Shown here piece by piece: positions 24,220-34,933 of a DNA stretch of 64,000 nt. How positions within the stretch are numbered: position 1 is the stretch's first letter; each line of letters begins with the position of its first letter. This stretch comes from Anisodus tanguticus (lineage: Eukaryota; Streptophyta; Magnoliopsida; Solanales; Solanaceae): the NCBI GenBank assembly GCA_034509755.1, contig CM067555.1:21836142-21900141 (forward strand), written 5' to 3'. The notes below the pieces were generated by a model, which saw nothing but the letters and a program-made list of their open reading frames with translations, did no database searches and was not told the origin of the DNA. The position numbers and the translations under genes are program-made.

Positions 24220-26188
24220 TTAAGAGGAGTGTTACTATTAAATCGCATCTTAGAATTGATTATAATGGTCGTCTTATAGGATAGAACTTTGCAGAGATCA
24301 TCTAAAATTACCAATGCGCCTGTATGATGTTTTAATCCTTAATTTACACTTTGTTACCTAAATTTCACTAACGACGTTGATCTCAGATGTATATTTTCCC
24401 CCTTTTGGGCTGCCGGCATGCCTCTAATCTCAAACGTTAATTGAACTTAATGCTTATATCTCAATCTCCATTCTTTGACATGTGCATATGTAAATCCTCA
24501 ATAATAATCATCTCAATTTACCCCATGGGGGAACCCGAATATATTCTCTATGGTTTAACATCTCTGGGGTAATTCACATAACTTATTACCTTACCTTTGG
24601 CAAGGAGTATCTAGAGTTCTCATGACTGAGTAACAATTCTTAACCTGTCGATCACTATTTACTCATTTACGTCTCAATAATGACTATACAAGTCATCATT
24701 CTTCTTATGAAATGGTCTAGTATCTCTTTGACTGTCACTCTAACTGTACTATTTAACTTGAGTGGCAATCTATTATCCCATCGTCAATATAGTTACCCTT
24801 AAGGAATTATTACATGATCCATTTTACTTTCAGTAACTTGCCTTTTCCCAGTTATGATCATATGGAATTTATCAACAACATTTACCTAGTTAATGTTATC
24901 AACATCATCGTAAGTCATCCAACCAGAATTTTTATACCCCAGATCTCAATTCTTATAAAACTACTGACATTCCGGCTTTTAGTTTACCCAGATTGGACTC
25001 TAAATCATACTGACCAATTTAGCAACTTGTATTTAGTACTAGCACACTTAAATAACAATCGTTGTATAGATGTATAACATGTTTTCTTATGTGACTCCAT
25101 ATAATTTCTTTAACCTCATACCAGTCGCTCGCATCCTAGCTCATTTCTTATCCCTCATTCTTTGAGTTACTGATACAAGTCGTCTTAATCAGATGTAGTA
25201 CCTCTTATTGCTAAACTGTGAACTTGGTTCTAATGGATAAATAGGTATATAGCATAACATAACTCTAATCTGATTCGTGAACCCACGATCCAAAATTTTG
25301 GCTCCCTCGTAATCTCTAAAACCTGATAACGAGAAGGGGTCATCTCTTCTAAGGTATAAGGGGCCTACGAGACTTCACGATTCTTTCTCACCCCAAAAAG
25401 TCTAAGGGATGTTGAAAATAAGGACATACTATGGTATGCTAATCACGTCTTTCCAACCCGCTTATCTTAAATAGGATATCCTGATATCATAAGATATCGG
25501 TATAGTCATTCTTAATAAAAACTTTATCTTGTCACCGAGCACTCGAGGCTACTACTATAATTCATCTTAGATAGCATCTGCGCCTTTTACAGAGTCCCTT
25601 CGCCGTTACTTAAATTTTTTACTTTAACTAAGAACTGCAACCCGTCAATAATCTATCCCCTAAGGTTACCGATATTTACACTATTATAAAATCACCATCA
25701 TATTCTGGGAGCATTGAACCTACATGTTAACAACTGAATAGAGTTTCTACTCCTAAGAACATACCACCACCCTTTTTTAACCTATGAAACATTCAACATA
25801 GTGTCGTTATGACACCATAACTTCTGATTTATGTACGCGCGTAGTGTCATAATGGCCTGAATTTGGTTAAAACATTAATACAAGATTTAAACCTATATCA
25901 AATTGAGGGAAAATTATATCTTTTTGAAAACTTAAAAAAAAAGTTAATCTTATATTCTTACAAAACTTGTTTTTGAAGACTTGATATCATATGAATAAAT
26001 AGCCGGGAAAACCATTTTTTCTATTAATTAATTGAAATGAAATTTCATTATTTCTTTTATTATTATTTTCAGAAGTAAAAGGAAAGCAACTTTAATATAA
26101 TTAGTTTCCACTTTTAAGGGTTCCGAAAATATTTAGGTTTTACAAATAGTACACAACAAAATAATAAATAAAAATAAATGAAAAACAA
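24220..26188 (-). other. Probable right-hand remainder of the split gypsy element, then spacer
   Basis: From 24215 the sequence should continue the internal region of the element whose 3' LTR is 8024-10331, because CTATC flanks the nested insertion. It is pyrimidine-rich on the plus strand, as a reversed gypsy internal region would be, but no gag, primer-binding site or 5' LTR could be recognised. After about 25860 the texture becomes plain AT-rich spacer with no gene. Confidence 0.4.
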
Positions 26189-26214
26189 GCTAGTGGGTAT
26201 ACCGGCCCACTAGC
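26189..26214. other. Perfect 9-bp inverted repeat
   Basis: GCTAGTGGG and CCCACTAGC are separated by 8 bases. It is isolated in AT-rich DNA, and no neighbouring gene explains it as a terminator. Confidence 0.5.
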
Positions 26215-26288
26215 TACCGCGTACAAAATATACAACCTATTATTCTACACCATTTTCACCCATGGATGTGCCTTCTACCATATAAAAC

Positions 26289-27331
26289 TAGGGGTGGCAA
26301 ATGGGTTGTTTGGGCTGAAGTTGGGCTAGCCCAGATGGATTGAACCAATAGTTGGGCTAATGCCCAACCCTGCCCAAAGTTCATTTGGGTCAAGATGGGC
26401 TGGGTTGAAATGGGCTAAACAATGGGTTGTGACCCAACTCGCCCAATTTGATCAAATTCTTTACAATAATCTCAAATTTTAAATAAATCAAAACTAAATA
26501 AATTGGGACAAAGGGAGTAATAATAACTTATTCAAGCACATTAAAGTTGTAGTCTTCATTAATTTTGAACCATAGAAATTCATTGATCAGAATAGAGATC
26601 TACTATTTTGACATTAACTAACAAAATAGAAGAGAAAGATATAATATATTATCAAGGGGGAAAATAATTAATAGTGAATAGAGATCTCCTATTTCGGTAA
26701 CAGGTAATATAGGCAACCTTATTGAAAGTATTGTGAGGGTATTAGCAGTACATTTGAGTATCACATTGGGTAACATCATGTGATACCTTCTTTTGTAAAA
26801 TCCAAAAATTTGATGTCAAACTAATTAACAGATTAACTGAGATACCAGGGTAACATCATGTGAACCAATAGTTGGGCTAAAAATAGAAATACCAGTGAGC
26901 ATATAAGCATTACTTCATTTATGGGTATGATTCAAATGAACCCAGGAATAATTAACAGAGTAACTGAGAAATAAAAATAAACAATTAAGAAAACACAAAA
27001 TTTCAGTACCCATTAAACAAAAATAGAAAAAGAACATAAAACAAATTAACAGAATTTAGAAATACCAGTGAGCTAAAATGGAGGAGCACACAATTTCAGG
27101 GTTTGCTCAAGATGAATAGGTTTGCCGTGAGAAGACTAAGGGTAAAGTATAAAATAGTTTATGAGTTAGTTTGGGCTAATGTAATGGGTTGGTTTGGGCT
27201 GCTCAGGATGAATGGGTTAAGTTGGGCTAGCCCAAACTAAACCCATCTAATTGTATGTCAATGCCCAAACCCATTAAAATATGGGCGGATTGGGCGGGTC
27301 AATTGGGCTTGGGTCCAATTTGCCAGCCCTA
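26289..27331. mobile_element. hAT-like non-autonomous element (about 1.04 kb)
   Basis: The left end TAGGGGTGGCAAATGGG is inverted at the right end, where the minus strand reads TAGGGCTGGCAAATTGG. Dense subterminal repeats of GGGTTGGGCT / AGCCCAACCC type lie at 26300-26460 and 27180-27320. The middle is AT-rich without a transposase. TAGGGGTGG termini are typical of plant hAT-type MITEs. The 8-bp flanks (TATAAAAC and ACCATATT) do not match, although ACCATAT occurs a few bases before the left end, so the exact left edge may lie slightly further out. Confidence 0.6.
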
Positions 27332-27462
27332 ACCATATTTACCCATTATTGGCCCATTTTGCAAATACATATCATTTTTATCCATGGTTGGGCCTTCAAG
27401 CTATCATACTCGATGAAATAATGTGATGTTGGGCCCTCATGCCCAACGGCTCGACTGATAAG

Positions 27463-29830
27463 TGTAACACCCCGTATTTTCGGGTAGCGGTTGAACTCAT
27501 AACGTAGGTGAGCAGACCCGGACCCGGGAAAATTTTCGTTGTACTTGTGTATATTAATAAGAGGATTCGTATATAGAAGGGCGTGATCCCGAAATAATTT
27601 TGGATTTAGTAAGTGTGACGACGGAGTTTAATAATAATTGTGTATCCCCGAAGAGATTATAGACTTGTATTTTTTTTTACAGGAATGATGATATTGACAT
27701 AAGAGGATTTTAGTAATCGTCGGGATTTAAATAATTGGAAGATCGGAAATTTAATTGTGTGTATAATTAATTAATTGTGGGATTAATTAATTAGGGAGGG
27801 GACAATATATGATGGGAATTGATAAGTGTGATTTTATAAACGATTTGGGGGTGGCTAAGCCCCAAACCGATCGACCGATATCAGCCCATAAGGGCCTTCT
27901 TTCTCCATTTTTATCCATTTCTTCAACTCCATCTCTTCAACCATCGATCCTTCAGTGTGCTCTCTTCATCTCTACCAAATTCCTCCATCAAATTCATTTC
28001 TAGCAACAAGAGTAAGCTCAGTTGATGGGTTTTCTGAAATTTTCGACCAAAAATTGGGGATTTTCGGGAGCTTCCATATAACCAAAACGAGGGAGAATTT
28101 TTGGTATTCTGGGTTTAAAATTCCTAGTAGAACCGAACCATTAACAAGCTTAGAGACTTAGGAGCTTTACAAGAAACCTTGAATATAATCGGATTCTGGC
28201 GCGAATCGATTTTGGGGTCTGTTTCTGTTTGTCGGAGGCTGTGTCGAGCAAAAGGGTTTCCCAACGATTCTCGTCGATGTGTTTAATGAGGTAACCTTCC
28301 TTGTTCTTAATAGTTTGTACAATTTTCTGAAATCTTTTCTTGCTACTAGTTCTAAAGACAATTGTCGAAAATGCGAATTTGGGTTGGGTGTTGTTGGGAC
28401 TGTCGTTACTGAGAGTTGATGGAAATTGCATGTGAAATCGTTGTACTATTTTGAAGATTGTAGTGGTATAAGAAGGAGGATTAAGGGGACTGGATGTTTC
28501 GCTTTATGTTAGATTTCGATGTAGAAGAAATATAGTTCTACGCGTTCAAGGTGTTCGTTAGAATGTCCCTAAGAATCTGTTTTTAATATGTTGATTCGAT
28601 TGTGATGTAATTCATCCGTATGATGTAGATAAGCATTCTTAGGGGCTTACAGGGACCCACAGAACTTAGATAAATTCGACGACAAGGTTGAAGTTCTAAA
28701 ACGAGGCATACTCTAATATTGAGTTGATTAGTTCGTCTAAGAGGTATGTGAAACTCTTACTTCTTTCTTTTGGCATGATTTAATGAAAGTACGGCGGACG
28801 TACTTGATTCTTATACAGTTTAATTCCTAAAGAAGATTGTTATGAGAATTGCCTATGATTTTTCAGCAAAGAGTTATTATGACTTTATTACAATGATTTG
28901 AATGAGAGTCAAATGATAATTTTTACTTACATATGGTTACTCATGATATCTACTCGTGTTAAGTGTTATTACTTCACCTCACCGAGTCCCGGGCCGGGTT
29001 ATGTTCGTGCACAGCCTTGCATTGTTCACCGAGACCCTCACTAGAGGGTCGGGTTACGTAAGATGGATCCATAGATGAGATATGACTTTACCGAGTCCCA
29101 GCATGGGCCGGGTTATGATATGATTCCACCGAGTCCCGCACTAGTGGGTCGGGTTACGTTACAGATGTATATATATGTATATGGACAGACATTCATGTTT
29201 TCTTGACTTGACTCTCACTTTTATAAGGCACATCTGACTTTTATGGTTTATGGCACAGTTGGATTTGGATCTTGATTTTTATACTGATCTCCTTTTTCTG
29301 TTGGCTACTTATGATCTCTTTTACAGCTTCATGTTTTACATACTCAGTACATTATTTCGTACTGACCCCCTTTCCTCGGGGGGGTTGCGTTTCATGCCCG
29401 CAGGTACATGTTTTCAGTTTGGTGAACCTCAGGCCTAGGTTCCTACTCAGCAGGTTGGAAAGCTCCTTTGATCCAGAGCTTTGTCGTTTTGGTACCGAAC
29501 CTCTTTTAGACTTATGTTTGTATTTAGGGGCACGATGGGGCCCTGTCCCATCATATGTCGTTATTCTTCTTATTTATAGAGGTATGGTGTTGGCTAGTTG
29601 TGTTCCCTCTTGTCGGAGACCGTACATTCGGGGGTATGGTGTTGGCTAGTTGTGACTCCTTGACGGTACATTCGGGGGTCGGCCTTTGCCTACCCCGGCA
29701 TATGTTGCTATTGCGGCGTTATGCTGTCGGATTTCAGACTCATTAAGTGTTAGTTGGATTATATGTGACAGGTTAGTATAATGACGTCATTAGGGCGGTT
29801 AGTCGCGGCCCGTCGGGTCGGGTCGTGACA
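27463..29830 (+). repeat. 5' LTR of the LARD
   Basis: 2368 bp. A tandem array with the repeated phrase ACCGAGTCCC...GGGTCGGGTTACG occupies 28979-29160; individual units can fold on CCCGCACTAGTGGG-type stems. GTACTGACCCCC..CATGCCCGCAGGTAC (29358-29408) and GGGGCCCTGTCCC (29537-29549) follow. Compared with the 3' LTR it has a rearranged, shorter segment at about 29577-29690. Confidence 0.95.
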
Positions 29831-29834
29831 AAAG

Positions 29835-29846
29835 TGGTATCAGAGC
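29835..29846 (+). other. Primer-binding site (initiator Met-tRNA type)
   Basis: TGGTATCAGAGC lies four bases after the 5' LTR end. Confidence 0.95.
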
Positions 29847-30035
29847 AGTTAGTCCTCGGAATGTCTACAGACCGTGTCTAGTAGAGTCTTGCGTATGGGT
29901 ATGTTGTGCACCATACTTATACGCAGGAGGCTGCCGGACATTTAGGATTGGTTTCTATTCTTCTTGCTCTAAGATCGTGCGATAGAGCTATGTTATTAGG
30001 TTATTCCCTCTCTGACGTATTAATGTGTTACAGCT

Positions 30036-30179
30036 ATGCCTCCAAAGAAAGCGACAGCCGCCAGAAGGGCAATACGAATTCGAGGTTATGAGAACCTATA
30101 TTACTCGTATACGGGAAGAAATAATGTAAGCTTGGGACATGGAATATTTGAGACTCTTAGAATATTAGATAATCGTTGA
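30036..30179 (+). pseudogene. gag start remnant in the LARD
   Basis: An ATG opens a 47-codon frame beginning MPPKKATAARRAIRIRG, the basic Pro/Lys/Arg start typical of gag in plant chromovirus-like gypsy elements. After about 17 codons the likeness fades and the frame ends at TGA 30177-30179. No capsid or zinc-knuckle sequence follows. It shows that this LARD descends from a coding gypsy element. Confidence 0.6.
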
Positions 30180-33100
30180 GACCTTAGATATACAAGGCCT
30201 TCTTGAGTAAAATATTTTATGTTGATCTGGGTTAAAGTACATGGTATATGTGGAGTATATTAGTTCTGATGACTCCTTGGTATGCTTATGTTTATATGAA
30301 AAGGAATATGAGATATGCCAAAAATTGGAATTGCTACTGTTGTACATATAAGGTTTGTTGTCTCTGGAGCAAGTTGTCCGGATAAGTCCTTGAAATTAGT
30401 TCAGCATGTAGTTGATAGTCGTTAACGGGTTGTCCTACTTGTGGATGGGGCTTAGGAGTAGATGGTCCTCTACATGTTGTAATTTTACCCTGTTTAAGTT
30501 GATGTGTTCCAGCTTTTCTTATGAGTTATGCTATCCATGTTATGTATAAATGTATTCTGTCTTGGTCATACTTCTTTCGGAACAGGGTGGTTTGTTAATG
30601 TCCCTGTACAGTATGTGGGTTGAGTATAAATCACTTGTGTTAGGACCTATCTTTGCCAATTTTGCTCAGTGGGACTACCTCTAAACAGTTAACTAGACTT
30701 GCCTAGATATCTTTTATGTGTGATTAAAATTTCCCCCGTAATTGTCTTTGCGTATCTTAATGTAGAATGCAAAATGTTCTAATAACCCAAGCCTGCGTTT
30801 TATCTCTTAAATAGGGAATAGATTCGTATGCTAAACATGTTGTCAATAGTTGCTTAAGGGAGTGGAAAATTGAGTATTTACATAATTCCAGGAATGACTT
30901 GTTCTGCAATAAACGGTTTACTTATTTAGTTAACTATTAAACCTTGAATATATTATGCCAAGCATTATGTAATACATGTGAATATTGTGGCTATTTGTGA
31001 CTACTCTATTAATGTCTAGCATGTTCAGTTGATGAAAACACTGTTAGAGTATTGTGTGACGATTATTTGTGTGTTAAGTGGTTGTCTTGTTAAGTTTAAG
31101 GGTTATTTGACCTTGTATGATCCGTTTAAATGACTTTGAAGTAATTGGTATACTAGTTTTAGTCCATTGTAATCCCTCTTGGATTGTTTAAGTCCTGTGG
31201 TGTCCATAGTATGTTAGGTCAAACCATCACTAGCACATGTACTAATTTAGTATGCTTAATACATGAACATGAGGTTTGTTCCCCGGTTAAGCGAACAAAT
31301 TATTTGGTATGTTGCTATAGTGGCTTGAGAAGTATATTAAACCTCTTAGACACTATGTTCGACTAATCCATGACTCAACTACACAGGTTATGTTAATTAA
31401 ACACCAGTTGTTGAAGTTAAAAATTATGCTTACATAATGACTATGTTGGCTGTAAAGGTCACATTTGGTATGGAAATGATTGAAGGGCTTAATGTTTTTA
31501 TTTATTTATTTATCTGCCTATAATAAAGGAACTAAGATTTAGCATAAGAATGTTGTTATAATTATGATAGGATCACCTAATGACTTTGAAATGGATGTGT
31601 GTCTTGTTTAAGTGCTGTCGTGATCTGAAGGATGGTTTAGGAGCCTAAATGGTTATATGTTCTTGGGTTAATCAAAAGGAATATGTGGATTTTGTATGTT
31701 GATTGATAAGGTTGTTGTATAGTTTGGTGTAATTTTAGTTGAGTCATGAAATGACTTTTAAACTATTGTATGCATAAGTTAAGCGATAATAACCTTGTTT
31801 GGATTGATTTTGGAGTGATTAGTGTTGTTAGAGACAATTCCGACTTGATGTGAATCTAACCTAAAGTTAGGAGTAACCTATAACTTATTGGTTATAGTAA
31901 AAAGACCGGTGTGGCTTCTATTACATTTTTCATATAATTACAATAGTAACTCTTGTTGAGCATAAGCTTAGAGAATATGTTGTCTTATTGTTTTTGGTTT
32001 TTCCATGTGGTATCCAATAAGTTGAAATGATGTAGCCTACATGTGGTCTCCAATGACATGTTTAGCTTCAAATATGACTACATGATGTCCTGTCTGTGTT
32101 ATTAATATCTTGTTACTTCTATGGATGTATACTGTGATAAACTGGATTTTTTTTTAACCAAAGGACTTATGTTAGTTTATTGTTGGACTTTATGAGCTTA
32201 ACACTAACCCAAGAGGTTGTGATATGTCCAAAGGGAAGTTTAGTTCCTAAGTTTTTTTCTTAGGTATGTATTTGTTGTATCTATGTTCTTGTAACTTGAA
32301 CTTTATGTGTTCTGAACTCTGAAGTTATGTTATGAATACCTAGAAAAGAGTATTTCTGCACCCATTCAAGTATCCGTGTTATCATTGCCTATGTGTAAAC
32401 CAAATCCACCTAGTTTAAGTGCATGTGTAAGTTAGGAATAAAAGCCTAGGACCACTATGCTAGTTGACATATGTTCCCAACAAGTTAAAATGATAGGCTT
32501 AGGATAATTTCAGCATGCTAGTCTTGAAGAGGTGATTCAGAAAGTTCCCCTGGATCCTGTATTTTGCTTCTGTGGACTGTTGGTATGCAGCCTCTTAATG
32601 CATCTGTATTAATTAATATGCAGACTGGAAATAGTGATAATATGAAAGTTTGGGAGCCTATTTAAAATAAAACATGACCTCTCCTGTTAAAGTTCTGATT
32701 AAAGACAGGTTATAGGTAAGAAATGTGCAAATGTTGCTTAGTCCATAATGCTCTGCCAATATATGTTGTTCTGCTTTGCTATGAGCCTGTTCAAAGATGT
32801 ATAACTGTATGAGAAATGAAATGTCTAGTACATTTAGACTGGTTATCAGGGAACCAGTCAAAAAAATGAGGCATTTGGCTGTCATGCTTGATGCTACCAT
32901 GGTTGGGATTTGATGTCACCTGTTACTGCTGGTTAGTTGTTGTTCTTGGTAACTGCTATTGTTGTCCCTGTTACACTTTAGACATATATTATTGCCTCAG
33001 TTGTGACATATGTTGCTGCTTTTTTTTCAGTCTCAAAGGTCTTGTTTTCAAACATGTGGTGCTCTCTTAGTTATCTTATTCATTGTTAAGACTGGTGTGG

Positions 33101-33590
33101 CTCTTAAAGTACTGGATTCTGAGTTATAGTTTCTGCTTGTTTACCACTTGCTGCTACCTGTTGTCTTGATTCCCTGGACTGCTAAAAATTGAGTAGGCCT
33201 GTTGTGCCTTTGAGGTAAATTGTAGCCATGTGTTGATGTTATTTTTGCTGCACATATAGCCTTGGGGGACTGCCTTATGGTGCAGAAAAAGGCTGCTAAT
33301 CTATTGTGCTGTAATGCAAATAATTGCTGCATTCTGCCTCCTTTTGTGGTTGTTGTTAGGACTATTTAATTATGCTTTAAGGTTGTGGTTGTTGCTCCAA
33401 AAAGAGGAATGACTACTGCTGATAAGGGGGATTGTTTCCTTGTTGTCTGTGATTCCAGTTCTGATTATTGATGCCTGTTTTCCATTAGGTACTGCATAGT
33501 TTAATGGCACTGTTACATTGAGCTGGTTGCTGTAAATACTTGTTAATTTTGATGCAGTTAGCTACCATGATTAGCTGATGTTTGGTGGTT
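30180..33590 (+). other. Non-coding core of the LARD
   Basis: About 3.4 kb of T-rich sequence with no long ORF on either strand and no retroelement domain. Many GTTTAAGT- and TTGTTATT-like phrases recur, but no regular repeat could be defined here. The short ORFs of 60-80 codons lack any recognised motif. Confidence 0.6.
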
Positions 33591-33599
33591 GTTTAAGGT

Positions 33600-33990
33600 C
33601 ATTTGTTGCTGATGTTTGGCTGTTATTTAGATGTTGTTCTGGCTGATGTTTTGACTGTTATTTGAGCTCGTTTTTCATTATTGTTATTTAGCCGCCGTTC
33701 GGGTGATGTTTTGACCGTTATTTGAGCTCACTTTTCTTCGTTATTTTGTTTTGGTGATGTTTTGACCGTTATTTGAGCTCGTTTTCTACCGTTATTTTAG
33801 TGATGTTCGCCGATGTTTTGACTGTTATTTGAGCTCACTTTTTGATGTTATTTAGTTGTTGTTTTGGTTGATGTTTTGACTGTTATTTGAGCTCTGTTTC
33901 TACTGTTATTTAGCTGATGTTCTGGCTGATGTTTTGACTGTTATTTGAGCTCATTTTCTACCGTTGTTTGGTCGTCGTTAGATGTTGTTT
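33600..33990 (+). repeat. Minisatellite inside the LARD, about 60-bp unit
   Basis: Six copies of a core GATGTTTTGACYGTTATTTGAGCT are spaced at about 45-60 bases (near 33647, 33707, 33756, 33812, 33870 and 33928). They are separated by variable TTATTTAGTTGTTGTT-like linkers. Each core carries a GAGCTC (SacI-type) palindrome or a one-base variant of it. Confidence 0.8.
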
Positions 33991-34898
33991 TGTGTTATTT
34001 ACTACGTAATCACCGCTGCATTTTGGTAGAAATTGTGCCCCGCACAAACACATATTTCGCCTTTATTTTGAGGCGTTCGTGGTGTAAATTTCGGGCGAGG
34101 GCGAGTGAGGATAAGCAGTTGTGACTGCTGCACTCTAGCCCAAACCAGTACCAAAAAAAAAAGGAATGACCAACCAAACTGGTTTAAACACTAACAGGAC
34201 TTGATTTGGCCATGAGATGATAAGACAGTTGAGACAATTTTAGACCTTGAAGACTGCTATACCTTAGTCATTAACACTTTACTTTGGGGTATGACTTGTT
34301 GCTGAATTTTGGGCCATTCTATTTTACTTACAAAATGCTTGCTGCATAATTGCGGACGACATAAGCTGAATTTGTGAGGAATTTTGACCCAGTTGCTGCT
34401 CCCTTAAGAACTTCAAACCTGTGGCTAGTTAGCTGTTGCCCAGCCACCACTTAAACTTAATAGTTGTTGTACTTTGAAGGTTTTCAATATGTCACACTTT
34501 GGGGATAAGTATGTTGCATGGCTGTTGCTATTGCTGTGTCATTTTGCTGCTACCTAATTACTGCATGTGGTACAGATTTGGTTGTTGTGCTAATAATATA
34601 CTACCTACTTAGGTGGGAACTCATCAACCTATTGACTTCATATACAAGCAATTAGCTAGATAAAGATTGCTTCACACTGGGTTCTAGGATTGAAAGGCAC
34701 CACTATGTGTTTATTTAGTTTGTTTATGAAACTTGAGTCTATTCTTTAGAAGTAGTTATGGATGGATAAGTATCTCCTCACAGTTTAAAAGATAGTTTGA
34801 ATTAATCCCTGAATGTCGTATTCCTTGTTTTTGATGAATTGGAATGACAATTTGTGTATTCTTTTTGTATGGTGTCAAAGGTTAGAAATGTCGTACCG

Positions 34899-34933
34899 AC
34901 ATTCGAGGACGAATGTTTCTAAGGGGGGGAGGA
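34899..34933 (+). promoter_or_regulatory. Pre-PPT hairpin and polypurine tract of the LARD
   Basis: A perfect 7-bp stem, ACATTCG-AGGA-CGAATGT (34899-34916), is followed by TTCTAAGGGGGGGAGGA up to the 3' LTR at 34934. The purine run primes plus-strand synthesis. The same hairpin, with at most small changes, precedes the PPT of the other gypsy elements in this window. Confidence 0.8.

Noticed and set aside
28150..28431. 93-codon minus-strand ORF, conserved at 35620-35901
   Set aside because: The conservation is only LTR identity within one element, not selection on a protein. The same applies to the paired plus-strand ORFs 27809-28003 and 35280-35474.
33600..33990. CRISPR-like repeat array
   Set aside because: The repeats are imperfect and irregularly spaced, lie inside a plant LTR retrotransposon, and have no cas genes. 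It is a minisatellite.
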